This document shows positions 1 through 6,412 of a DNA stretch of 24,529 nt, piece by piece. Both the position numbers and the translations under genes were made by a program. Below the pieces are notes generated by a model. The model made no database searches. It was not told the origin of the DNA and was given only the letters and a program-made list of their open reading frames with translations. Position 1 is the stretch's first letter; each line of letters begins with the position of its first letter. This DNA is from VGKP01 sp964578345 (GTDB lineage: Archaea; Nanobdellota; Nanobdellia; Pacearchaeales; GW2011-AR1): the NCBI GenBank assembly GCA_964578345.1, contig CAZOCP010000009.1:1-24529 (forward strand), given 5' to 3'.

Positions 1-125
1 ATCCAACCATCTATTTTTTCCTAATTCTAAATTAACTCCTGCTCTATTACATGAACCTCATCTAACGTTGTATAATCTTCTAATGTAATCAAAAGAAACA
101 ATAAATCTGTTTTATATCAAAGTCT

Positions 126-299
126 ATGGAAATGCACCAATTCGATGAGTGCTTGAAAGATTCGAAGAATTATTTAGATAGATAACCGAAAATTCTGGAT
201 AGTTTTAAAGAAAACTTCCAAAATCTCTTTGAGACTTCAGAAAAATTACGTAAAGAAATCAATTTCATAAACTTTAAAAGAGATAATGTCATTAGATAA
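126..299 (+). pseudogene. Possible broken small ORF upstream of the 7-TM gene
   Basis: An ATG at 126 opens a frame that runs to a TAA at 297-299 and is interrupted once, by an in-frame TAA at 183-185. The second half reads like a charged helical protein (PKILDSFKENF then QNLFETSEKLRKEINF). Its final stop lies 2 nt before the ATG of the next gene, the spacing expected inside an operon. No start codon follows the internal stop, so the downstream half cannot be translated alone with a normal start. It may be a decayed short gene or chance. I recognise no family. Bases 1-125 are AT-rich and I see nothing in them. Confidence 0.25.
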
Positions 300-301
300 C
301 A

Positions 302-985
302 ATGGTAGAAAGCCTTTATTTTGTGCCGGAATGGTTCTATATGTTTGATATTACTTTAGGAATTTTATTTTCCTGTATAACTGCAATAGTCTCAAGCTAT
401 TCTCTGCATATATATAACATTGCCAAAGAAAGAGAGTTTAAACTATTTAGCATAGCTTTTGCTTGTCTTAGCGCTTCCTATTTTCTCAGAACTGGGCTTA
501 ATATATTTCTAACAAAAATATTCAACGAAGCCCAAGGAGTGCTCTACATAGTTGATATAAATCTATTCAGCAAGGCATTTATATATTCCTATGTAATGCT
601 TTTCATCATAGGCTATCTAACTCTATTCTATACTACAATTAAAATAAAAGGCGCTAGAATCTACGCTATCCTTCTTGTAATAAGCATGATTGCAATAAGA
701 TATAGTATGAATAAATCTCTCACAATATATCTTATTGCCACAGTTCTTATCATCTCAACTTTATTCCACTATGTTAGATTGTGGGTTGAAAGCAGGAAAA
801 AAAGAGGAAAAGTAATGATGATTGCAATATTTTTATTGTTAGTAAGCAATATACTTCTTATGTTCATATCCGACTATAAGCTCTACCCTGGATATATTAT
901 CTCAAATCTATTAGAGCTGATTGCTTATCTTATGATCTCGTATCGTCTATATAACATAATTCAGAATGGACAAAAAAAGAAGTAG
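302..985 (+). CDS. Seven-transmembrane-helix protein of unknown function
   Basis: 227 aa, almost entirely hydrophobic. Seven membrane segments can be placed at about residues 15-35, 47-67, 92-112, 119-133, 139-159, 171-190 and 197-217, with basic stretches between them (KIKGAR, ESRKKRGK) and a lysine-rich tail. There are no catalytic motifs I recognise. The last 20 nt overlap the next gene, a winged-helix regulator, so the two are probably co-transcribed and translationally coupled. A membrane protein paired with a small winged-helix protein suggests a sensor-regulator couple, but this is inference from position only. The ATG at 302 is the first in frame and places the N-terminus just before helix 1. 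Confidence 0.8.
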   Translation: MVESLYFVPEWFYMFDITLGILFSCITAIVSSYSLHIYNIAKEREFKLFSIAFACLSASYFLRTGLNIFLTKIFNEAQGVLYIVDINLFSKAFIYSYVMLFIIGYLTLFYTTIKIKGARIYAILLVISMIAIRYSMNKSLTIYLIATVLIISTLFHYVRLWVESRKKRGKVMMIAIFLLLVSNILLMFISDYKLYPGYIISNLLELIAYLMISYRLYNIIQNGQKKK

Positions 986-1241
986 GTTGCAGGTTATTCG
1001 AGACATACTGGAAGTAATAAAAAACAGAAATGGAAAAATAAAGCCGACTCATATTTTATACAAATCTAATCTATCTCATCAGATGATGGAAGAATACATA
1101 AAAGAATTAAAAGAAAAAAATTTAATTCGAGAGCACAGAAAAGAAAAAGGAAGAACGTACTCTATTACAGAGAGGGGTTTTGAATATCTAGAAAGATACA
1201 GAGCGATTGAAGATTTTGCAGATTCATTTGGACTTGAATAA
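966..1241 (+). CDS. Small winged-helix DNA-binding protein
   Basis: 91 aa. The order is helix (RLQVIRDILEVIKN), helix (KPTHILYKSNLS), recognition helix (HQMMEEYIKELKEKNLI), then the wing (REHRKEKGRTYSITERG) and a final helix (FEYLERYRAIEDF). The pattern of an N-L-S turn, a Y-I-K-x-L helix, a G-R-T-Y-x-I-T-x-x-G wing and a terminal helix matches the short archaeal winged-helix family that Pfam calls HTH_45, as I recall it. It should bind DNA as a dimer. It starts inside the end of the membrane-protein gene, so its level is tied to that gene. The target is unknown. The fold assignment is fairly safe and the biological role is not known. Confidence 0.8.
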   Translation: MDKKRSRLQVIRDILEVIKNRNGKIKPTHILYKSNLSHQMMEEYIKELKEKNLIREHRKEKGRTYSITERGFEYLERYRAIEDFADSFGLE

Positions 1242-1245
1242 AATG

Positions 1246-2358
1246 TTAATCTTCTAATAATTTTTTGTATAATCCATGACCATATTGAGCAAAATTTTCA
1301 AAATAGCCTGTATACCATTGATTAAGCCAAATTCCTGCTCTTTCTGAATCTTGAATGTCGCTCCAAGATTCAATCCCGCCAGTTCTTATTACATGAAATT
1401 CTTGTGACGGCGCGCCTGCTCTTTTGTATTCTACTGCACGGCTTGCTAACTCTAAAGAAGATTCTTTAAGAGACCTGCCACTCACACCGCCTCCGAATGT
1501 TCTTGTAAAGAAGTCATAAAGCTTCCTTTCGCTCTCTATAATTTTTTCTCTTCTTTTATAATAAGCTATTGAAGTATTGCCAAAATTAACTCCATCATAA
1601 CCTAAAGCAAAAAGAATGTCTAACAATATAGGCAACTGCCGAATCTCTGTATCATTAGAGAACTTTACTATTATGGGGATTCTTCTTGATCTTTGGTCAA
1701 GAAAGTTATCTTTAATATAAATTAGTCTTTTTGCTAAATCATCATCTTGTGGTCTTCCATTGAGAGTATTTGGGCAGCTCTCATTTATTTCTATAAAATC
1801 GACTCCTGCTTTTTCATATAATTTTATACCGTCTATAAGATGTTTTAATTTATCCTTGCCTTGAAGATCAGGTGATCCCATAATACTCCAACCGACAGGG
1901 CAATTTTCAATTTTCTTCAATGCAAATGCTCTTTTGGAATTAATTTCATCTCCATCATTTGGAAGCCCTAGCCAATTAGAAGCTGAATGCGACCTTGGAT
2001 AAGGGACAAACGGTAGATAAATACCTTGTTTTTCATTTCCTCTTCTTGGATTCCAAGTTCCAGTTCCACCTATATATGCTCCTGCTCCCTGTTTAGCAAC
2101 CATTCCATAACATTCTCCATTCTTGAACATTCCGGCAGAATTCATAATTGGAGAACGGAAAAGAATGCCCCATAACTCTCTGCTTAATTCTTTTGGCGGA
2201 ATATAAGTCTCAGAAGAAATTTCTTCTTTCAACTTCGCCAAGAAATCTAGTCTTCCTGAAGAATATTTTGAAACTACAATTTGAGGAGGCAGTCTAGTTG
2301 CAAAAGTACGAAGTTTGTTTTCCCATCTTGCTAAAGTTATTGCCTTCATTTTTACCAT
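1246..2358 (-). CDS. pyrD: Dihydroorotate dehydrogenase family protein
   Basis: 370 aa TIM-barrel flavoenzyme expected to oxidise dihydroorotate to orotate in pyrimidine synthesis. Visible family marks are NSAGMFKNG (73-81), the substrate motif NESCPN (192-197), the flavin-contacting lysine in VKFSND (231-236), NFGNTS (258-263), the glycine loop GGVSGRSL (290-297) and the phosphate-binding strand RTGGIES (325-331). It is a divergent member: the region NPRRGNEKQGIY to GLPNDGDEIN is unlike the common class 1 and class 2 enzymes I know, so the electron acceptor cannot be assigned. It overlaps the end of pyrC by 7 nt if translation begins at the first ATG. A second ATG three codons later (2349) would start just past the pyrC stop. 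Co-transcription with pyrC supports the assignment. Confidence 0.85.
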   Translation of the reverse strand: MVKMKAITLARWENKLRTFATRLPPQIVVSKYSSGRLDFLAKLKEEISSETYIPPKELSRELWGILFRSPIMNSAGMFKNGECYGMVAKQGAGAYIGGTGTWNPRRGNEKQGIYLPFVPYPRSHSASNWLGLPNDGDEINSKRAFALKKIENCPVGWSIMGSPDLQGKDKLKHLIDGIKLYEKAGVDFIEINESCPNTLNGRPQDDDLAKRLIYIKDNFLDQRSRRIPIIVKFSNDTEIRQLPILLDILFALGYDGVNFGNTSIAYYKRREKIIESERKLYDFFTRTFGGGVSGRSLKESSLELASRAVEYKRAGAPSQEFHVIRTGGIESWSDIQDSERAGIWLNQWYTGYFENFAQYGHGLYKKLLED

Positions 2359-3395
2359 CCCAATTCTACAGCTATTTTTTGGTAAGGGTCAAATGGATAA
2401 TCTGCTCTTCTGTCTCTTACAACACGGCGGCTTCTTTGAACATCAAGTTTAAATCTTTTGGCAACATTCCAGAATACCAACTTTTCTATTTGTAAACGAG
2501 AAAAATCATGGTGCCACAAGAATTCTTCAAAGAGAGGCCACCATGCAATTCCTGGAATACCTGACAGATAAGGATTTTGGGTTTTTTCTATTAATGAATG
2601 CGGCGCATGATCTGTTTCTATCCAATCAATCTTTCCATCTCTCAAGTATTGAAATATTCTATTTCTAGAATCTGGTTCCCGCAATGGAGGATTCATTTTC
2701 CAAAGAATTCCGTTTTTATTATACATCTGGCTCCAATCATAAATAAAATGATGCGGACAGATTCCAGATGACACATCTATACCTTGCTCTTTTGCTTGAA
2801 CTACTAAATCAACAGCTGTTGGTGAAGATATATGGGCAATATGCAGCTTTCCATTAAACCCAGATTCTCTAACAAATCTCAGTTGATCTTTTACAGACTC
2901 TACTTCTGAGTTTTCAGGACGGGCATGACAGTGGGTTATAGGTTGTATAGGATACCATTTTTCTGGATGTAAACAGGATTCTTTTTCACAATGCACTACA
3001 AGAATTCCGTCATAACCCTCTCTTGCCAATGTTTCATAAACTACTCTTTGGTCTTCTTCAGTTATTACTCCTAAATTTTCTACAGAATGACTCGCGTAAA
3101 GCTTCATCCCTACAACCTGTTTAAATTTTCTACAAACTTTTACCGCTTGCTTAATTTGTTCAGGATGTTTTGTAAGTCCAATATAAAGACCATAAAATAC
3201 TCCGGGAACATTTGCATCCTTCGCGATCCTTAATCTATCTACAACTAGTTCTTCAGTCATAACAGGAGGATCACTATTTGGCATATCAAAAACAGCATCA
3301 ATACCAGAATCTCTAGCTACTTCTAAACCGTGTTTTATGGTTTCTTTATGTTTTTGATTAAAATCCCTAAAATGAACGTGAGAATCTAGGTACAT
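2352..3395 (-). CDS. pyrC: Dihydroorotase
   Basis: 347 aa amidohydrolase that cyclises carbamoyl-aspartate to dihydroorotate. The metal site is complete by inspection: HVHFR (H6, H8, R10), the lysine that is carbamylated in this family in GMKLY (K98), H135 in VVHCE, H188 in IAHIS and D262 in ETDHAPHS. NPPLRE (235-240) and MPN (38-40) are further dihydroorotase marks. It is shorter than the roughly 420-aa bacterial enzymes, as many archaeal ones are. It is the first gene of a two-gene operon with pyrD. A TATA box lies about 25 nt before the ATG, implying a leaderless message. Confidence 0.9.
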   Translation of the reverse strand: MYLDSHVHFRDFNQKHKETIKHGLEVARDSGIDAVFDMPNSDPPVMTEELVVDRLRIAKDANVPGVFYGLYIGLTKHPEQIKQAVKVCRKFKQVVGMKLYASHSVENLGVITEEDQRVVYETLAREGYDGILVVHCEKESCLHPEKWYPIQPITHCHARPENSEVESVKDQLRFVRESGFNGKLHIAHISSPTAVDLVVQAKEQGIDVSSGICPHHFIYDWSQMYNKNGILWKMNPPLREPDSRNRIFQYLRDGKIDWIETDHAPHSLIEKTQNPYLSGIPGIAWWPLFEEFLWHHDFSRLQIEKLVFWNVAKRFKLDVQRSRRVVRDRRADYPFDPYQKIAVELGW

Positions 3396-3416
3396 TTAAT
3401 ATAAAGCTTTGTTTGT

Positions 3417-3425
3417 TTTATAAAG
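3417..3425 (-). promoter_or_regulatory. TATA box of the pyrC-pyrD operon
   Basis: CTTTATAAA on the minus strand, centred about 25 nt upstream of the pyrC ATG. In archaea transcription begins about 25 nt past the TATA centre, so the transcript should start at or within a base or two of the start codon. Confidence 0.6.
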
Positions 3426-3455
3426 TTTTATTTACTGTTAAGTCCAGAATGAAAC

Positions 3456-3519
3456 GTCACAAAACCCTTCGGGTTTTAACCCCGCACTAAAGTGCGGGGC
3501 TTGTTAGTGGTTTTGTGAC
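3456..3519. repeat. Compound palindrome A, IS200/IS605-end-like, TAAA-loop hairpin
   Basis: An 11-bp perfect outer stem (GTCACAAAACC at 3456-3466 with its complement at 3509-3519) encloses an 8-bp hairpin, CCCCGCAC-TAAA-GTGCGGGG, at 3480-3499. The left outer arm can instead fold on itself as AAAACCC-TTC-GGGTTTT (3461-3477), so two foldings compete. Hairpins of the form GC stem, TAAA loop, GC stem are typical of the ends of IS200/IS605 elements. No tnpA or tnpB is present nearby, so this would be an end fragment or a non-autonomous element. It lies downstream of the accessory operon and upstream of pyrC. Confidence 0.7.
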
Positions 3520-3525
3520 CGCCGG

Positions 3526-3569
3526 AGAAATCCTCGCAAACGACCTCAGACTAAAGTCTGAGGATTTCT
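3526..3569. repeat. Compound palindrome B with mutually exclusive stems
   Basis: A 10-bp stem (AGAAATCCTC at 3526-3535 with GAGGATTTCT at 3560-3569) competes with an 8-bp hairpin CCTCAGAC-TAAA-GTCTGAGG (3544-3563). The two share bases 3560-3563, so only one can form fully. It follows palindrome A after 6 nt and has the same TAAA loop but a different stem sequence. Confidence 0.7.
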
Positions 3570-3610
3570 ACGAGCGTTAATAAACCTCCACCAAACCCAA
3601 AAGCGAAAGT

Positions 3611-3748
3611 TTATAGCTCATCTTGTTTTGAAGTTAAAATAAGTTTATCAAGTTCATGAAACAGCTCTAAACAATCTCTTTCTACAATACTTATTTCCTC
3701 CAAGGTTTCTCTTCTTGAATCTGGAGTATTAGACAAAGGCAGACACTC
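3611..3748 (-). pseudogene. Open-frame fragment downstream of the hsdM remnant
   Basis: Past the stop of the hsdM remnant, one minus-strand frame stays open for 45 codons between a TGA (3749-3751) and a TAA (3611-3613). It has no ATG. The product reads as a charged amphipathic helix (SRRETLEEISIVERDCLELF then HELDKLILT). It may be a second remnant of the same decayed region, possibly the 3' part of a gene whose middle was deleted. I cannot name a family. The remaining 3570-3610 bases show nothing. Confidence 0.25.
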
Positions 3749-3757
3749 TCATAAATC

Positions 3758-3883
3758 TCATTTTGCATATTTGAGGATAACGAAGGATATCTTTCCAACA
3801 TCCATATTACTTCTCATCTTATCCGCTGCCTGCCACATCTTCTGTTCAAATACTAAGTTCGCCCCGTTGTTCTGATTAGTCAT
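3758..3883 (-). pseudogene. hsdM: Truncated N-terminus of type I restriction-modification methylase subunit
   Basis: A 41-codon frame reads MTNQNNGANLVFEQK then MWQAADKMRSNMD. This is the signature N-terminus of HsdM, whose usual form has NNGANLGFE, a KLWxAADKLRxNMD helix and then AAEYKHVVLGLIFLKY. Here NMD is followed by VGKISFVILKYAK and a TGA, so the LKY block follows after a short internal deletion and the protein then stops. A normal HsdM is around 500 aa. The ATG (3881-3883) comes 1 nt after the stop of the nucleotidyltransferase gene, with a GGAG Shine-Dalgarno sequence inside that gene's last codons, so hsdM was the third gene of this operon. The family match is from memory of the HsdM_N pattern. 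No hsdS or hsdR is visible. Confidence 0.75.
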
Positions 3884-3884
3884 A

Positions 3885-4604
3885 TTAAATCGCTCCTTTC
3901 GCCTTTTTATCTTTTTCTTTTATGAATTCCTTAATTAATTCTCTTGCTGTCTGGACATCTTTCTCACTGTAGGAAAAAGGCCCAAATATTCCCTTAAAGC
4001 TATCATCAAACTGTGGCTTATTCAAAAAAGATGATTGTTTTCTCATTGATTGTTTGAGTTTCTTAATATCTCCATTTAACAAGTGCTGTTTGAGTCTTTC
4101 TTTGTCGCAAGGCATTAAGGCAACAATATCTCTAGTATCTGATAATCTTCCACTATGAAATTTCATTGCAATAAGCAGCTCTTTTTCTGGAGTTAAAAAT
4201 TCGGAATTGTTTAGTTTTCTTTTTACAGAATTTTTTTTAATATAATCTGATCCCCAAGTTGCATCTGTTGTTCTCGAGACAAGACCATTAATTAACAGGT
4301 CTATATCAACAGGTAAGTTTTTCATCTTTTTCATAAATCGCTTGAAATTCTTCCCATACATCAAAGCTATTTCTTTTTCATAGTATAAAGCGTATCCCTC
4401 TTTTTCCAATATTTTCTCAAACGTTTCTAGATCTTCGTCTTTAACTACAACATCCAAATCTATTGAAAATCTTTTCTTATATGTTGAAATTGCATATCCA
4501 CCAACCACCACAAAATTTAATTTTTTATCCAAGAATAAATTAAGTATTTTCATAACTTCTTGTTCTCTTTCAAGCAGTCCTGCTCGCGAGTCTATTTTAG
4601 ACAT
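3885..4604 (-). CDS. Nucleotidyltransferase-fold protein, AbiEii-like toxin candidate
   Basis: 239 aa if started at the ATG at 4602-4604 (MSKIDSRAG). A longer frame opens at a GTG at 4670, but those 22 codons lie inside a palindrome that looks inserted, so I prefer the ATG. Nucleotidyltransferase marks: GGYA (35-38), the metal-binding pair in SIDLD (D49, D51), a third acidic position in VDIDLL (D100 or D102), and the later helix LIAMKFHSGRLSDTRDI (144-160) seen in stand-alone nucleotidyltransferases of toxin-antitoxin and abortive-infection systems. The preceding gene is a winged-helix regulator, the order found in AbiE type IV toxin-antitoxin modules. The substrate is unknown; known relatives transfer nucleotides to tRNA or protein. 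The specific AbiE link is inference. Confidence 0.7.
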   Translation of the reverse strand: MSKIDSRAGLLEREQEVMKILNLFLDKKLNFVVVGGYAISTYKKRFSIDLDVVVKDEDLETFEKILEKEGYALYYEKEIALMYGKNFKRFMKKMKNLPVDIDLLINGLVSRTTDATWGSDYIKKNSVKRKLNNSEFLTPEKELLIAMKFHSGRLSDTRDIVALMPCDKERLKQHLLNGDIKKLKQSMRKQSSFLNKPQFDDSFKGIFGPFSYSEKDVQTARELIKEFIKEKDKKAKGAI

Positions 4605-4616
4605 TTGTTGAAACAT

Positions 4617-4727
4617 CGAGCATTTGTGTTTGCGCAATCCCCCTACTTCAGTTCGTGGGTAAGCAAACACAAATCTCGTGTGCTCAAGAACCCTAATACG
4701 CCCGCCACTTTAGTGGTGGGTTCTTGA
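4617..4727. repeat. Palindromic IS200/IS605-like element inserted between the HTH and nucleotidyltransferase genes
   Basis: Two compound hairpins lie side by side. The first (4683-4727) has a 10-bp outer stem (TCAAGAACCC with GGGTTCTTGA) around an 8-bp hairpin whose loop is TAAA on the minus strand (4700-4719). The second (4617-4678) has a 12-bp perfect stem (ATTTGTGTTTGC at 4622-4633 with 4663-4674), extended past one bulged base by CGAG/CTCG. The element separates the Shine-Dalgarno sequence GGAGGTG (4728-4734, minus strand) from the ATG at 4604, which should be a few bases apart. It also supplies the last codons of the upstream gene. The layout matches 3456-3569. Confidence 0.65.
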
Positions 4728-5366
4728 CACCTCCGCATATTTTACTTTCAAGCCTAAGTTATATAAAATATTTAATTGTTCTAAAATATTTTCTAAATCT
4801 AACTCTTTACACCAAGAGACTAACTCTTTTAACGGCATAGAAGGTAATCCATTCTTTCTTTCTATATCTAATTTTTCTCTTTGTAAAATGTAAACCAACG
4901 GTCTTTGATTACTAGCCTTATCCTCTGTATATGCAATCCTTTCTTTTCTCAAAACATTTTTCAAAGTATTTGTGTCTTTCTTATCAACTTCTAAAAAATA
5001 AATTCTGTCATAAAAATCTCCAGTTATAAAACTACCTTTAGTCCAAATAGTTGCAGCTGTTCCTTTTACAAATCTTATTCTTAATTTTAAAGTTTTAACC
5101 AACTCCCAGAACTTACTGTCTTTTTCAATAACAGAAACAGCATCATCTAACTCTTTAAATTTCTTGTAAATCAAATTCTTATTAATCTTAATAACGTTTC
5201 TATTTCCTTTTCTAATTAAACTGATAACTCCATATCTTTCTAATTCAGATATCCATCTATAAACTGCTGAGTAAGCAAAACCAATCTTAGTAGCTAAGCT
5301 ATAAATGCTCTCTCCATTTTCAGCGTTTTTTACTATATTCATAGTTATTTCATTCACTATCACCAT
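4710..5366 (-). CDS. Winged-helix regulator, AbiEi-like antitoxin candidate
   Basis: 218 aa. The N-terminal 70 residues form a helix-turn-helix: ESIYSLATKIGFAYSAVYR then WISELERYGVISLIRKGNR with a wing. A second domain follows (about 85-210), including GTAATIWTKGSFITGDFYDR, a strand-rich middle and PSMPLKELVSWCKEL. This plan, a DNA-binding head with an all-alpha/beta tail ahead of a nucleotidyltransferase gene, is that of AbiEi antitoxins, which also repress their own promoter. The last residues, SRTHH, are encoded by the inserted palindrome, so the native C-terminus is probably lost or altered. A start-site palindrome (5365-5384) fits autoregulation. Family assignment is inference from architecture, as I cannot match a specific subfamily. 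Confidence 0.65.
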   Translation of the reverse strand: MVIVNEITMNIVKNAENGESIYSLATKIGFAYSAVYRWISELERYGVISLIRKGNRNVIKINKNLIYKKFKELDDAVSVIEKDSKFWELVKTLKLRIRFVKGTAATIWTKGSFITGDFYDRIYFLEVDKKDTNTLKNVLRKERIAYTEDKASNQRPLVYILQREKLDIERKNGLPSMPLKELVSWCKELDLENILEQLNILYNLGLKVKYAEVSRTHH

Positions 5367-5384
5367 TATCTCTAGAAAGATAAT
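5365..5384. promoter_or_regulatory. Candidate operator palindrome at the HTH gene start
   Basis: ATTATCT and AGATAAT, a perfect 7-bp inverted repeat spaced by 6 nt, sit over the predicted transcription start and the first base of the start codon, immediately after the TATA box. A repressor dimer bound here would block initiation. The encoded winged-helix protein is the obvious candidate. Confidence 0.5.
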
Positions 5385-5387
5385 GAG

Positions 5388-5395
5388 TTTAAATA
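5388..5395 (-). promoter_or_regulatory. TATA box of the HTH-nucleotidyltransferase operon
   Basis: TATTTAAA on the minus strand, centred about 25 nt before the ATG at 5364-5366. This predicts a leaderless transcript. Confidence 0.55.
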
Positions 5396-5514
5396 GCTTT
5401 CTACTCCTGTCTAGGTTAGTTTACACGTGTCTATTATTTACTAATACTAGGTAATTTGCCTATAAACCATAGAAAATAGCAGCCTTATCTTCCTTCAAAA
5501 CTCTATGACATCCT

Positions 5515-5534
5515 CCTTGCCCTAAAGGGCAAGG
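5515..5534. repeat. TAAA-loop hairpin, IS200/IS605-end-like
   Basis: CCTTGCCC-TAAA-GGGCAAGG, a perfect 8-bp stem. The left flank GACATCCT resembles the right-end flank I remember for IS200/IS605 elements (GACxTCCTCC before the hairpin). No transposase gene is visible. The rest of the gene-free stretch 5396-5694 is AT-rich and holds only this hairpin and the one at 5640-5678. Confidence 0.65.
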
Positions 5535-5639
5535 CGTCCTGTTAATTTAGGCTCTGGTACACTTTTCAGCTTTTTAGTCTTATCTATTCGGCATAAAAAG
5601 TAACATATCTTGAAATTGGGTATTTGATTTTCCATCTTA

Positions 5640-5678
5640 TCCCTTATCACGCGTTGCCATTTAAACGCGTCTAAGGGA
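5640..5678. repeat. Hairpin downstream of tRNA-Thr
   Basis: Outer stem TCCCTTA/TAAGGGA (7 bp) and inner stem CGCGTT/AACGCG (6 bp) are separated by a small internal loop. It ends about 17 nt past the 3' end of the minus-strand tRNA-Thr, so it may mark the tRNA transcript end or be the other end of the element whose hairpin is at 5515. Confidence 0.45.
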
Positions 5679-5694
5679 CTTGAACTTTTTGGAG

Positions 5695-5770
5695 AGCCTC
5701 TACCGAGACTCGAACTCGGGACCTCGTCCTTACCAAGGACGCGCTCTAACCAAGACTGAGCTATAGAGGC
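5695..5770 (-). tRNA. tRNA-Thr (anticodon GGT)
   Basis: The full cloverleaf folds on the minus strand: acceptor GCCTCTA/TAGAGGC, D-stem GCTC/GAGC, anticodon stem CGTCC/GGACG with loop TTGGTAA, T-stem CCGAG/CTCGG with loop TTCGAGT, and discriminator T. The anticodon GGT reads ACC and ACU codons. CCA is not encoded. Confidence 0.95.
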
Positions 5771-5813
5771 ATGAAATAAAAGAGAAAGTGGAATATAAAA
5801 GAATAACTATTGT

Positions 5814-6032
5814 CTATTTTAACGTCCTATTGCTTTCTGGCAGCCAGTCCAGACCAACTGCAAAACCGCTTATGCTATGGCTATTCGAAATAATGTTATT
5901 TATCCATTGATAATACAAAGAATAAAAAACACCAAATTCCTCTTTTTTAATCAGATGCAGATTATTATTGCTAACTATATAAAATGCCGTTAAAAAAATA
6001 AAAAACAAAACTAAAAGATAAATTAACTTCAT
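5814..6032 (-). CDS. Small membrane protein, probable paralogue of the upstream gene
   Basis: 72 aa with one N-terminal membrane helix (about residues 3-21, IYLLVLFFIFLTAFYIV) and an exported or surface-facing tail. The tail motif SGFAVGLDWLPESN resembles TSYAVHQDWALNVTN near the C-terminus of the preceding gene's product. The start codon overlaps that gene's stop as ATGA, which implies translational coupling. No known family. The pair looks like an ancient tandem duplication of a small anchored protein. Confidence 0.6.
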   Translation of the reverse strand: MKLIYLLVLFFIFLTAFYIVSNNNLHLIKKEEFGVFYSLYYQWINNIISNSHSISGFAVGLDWLPESNRTLK

Positions 6033-6328
6033 GGAGCACTGCTATTAGTCACATTCAAAGCCCAATCTTGATGAACTGCATATGATGTAACTTCCTTAGC
6101 GCTATTAAATACTGTACCAAGCCAGCTCACATAAAGTTTTCCAGCAGAGATTACTCCATCAAATGTCGACAAATCCACTGAATTGAAAGAATATATTTGA
6201 TAAAGAGAGAGAGCTAAGAAAATCAAAAGAAAAGAAATAATAATCAAACCTATTCTATGCTTTATCTCTTTAGCTCTAAATAAAAAAAGTCCCAGCACTA
6301 CTAAAAAACCTATAACCCACCAGTTCAT
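6029..6328 (-). CDS. Small membrane protein with two hydrophobic segments
   Basis: 99 aa with hydrophobic segments at about 3-17 (WWVIGFLVVLGLFLF) and 26-44 (IGLIIISFLLIFLALSLYQ), followed by a polar tail ending in YAVHQDWALNVTNSSAP. The short AVxxDW block is shared with the next gene. Unlike most genes here it has a leader: AGAGGTAAA precedes the ATG, a good Shine-Dalgarno match. It is first in a two-gene unit and reads away from tRNA-Gln. Function unknown. Confidence 0.65.
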   Translation of the reverse strand: MNWWVIGFLVVLGLFLFRAKEIKHRIGLIIISFLLIFLALSLYQIYSFNSVDLSTFDGVISAGKLYVSWLGTVFNSAKEVTSYAVHQDWALNVTNSSAP

Positions 6329-6412
6329 TTTACCTCTATATATACTAAGAACTAATTATATAAAAATCTTCCGCCCAAATATTTAAAACATCTGGTATGT
6401 TAAAAAGGTTAT

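Noticed and set aside
4605..4670. N-terminal extension of the nucleotidyltransferase from a GTG at 4670
   Set aside because: The extra 22 residues are encoded by the second hairpin of the inserted element, and the ATG at 4604 gives a normal start.
3456..5678. A complete IS200/IS605 element with tnpA or tnpB
   Set aside because: Only end-like palindromes are visible. No Y1 transposase HUH motif and no TnpB RuvC or zinc motifs occur in any frame between them.
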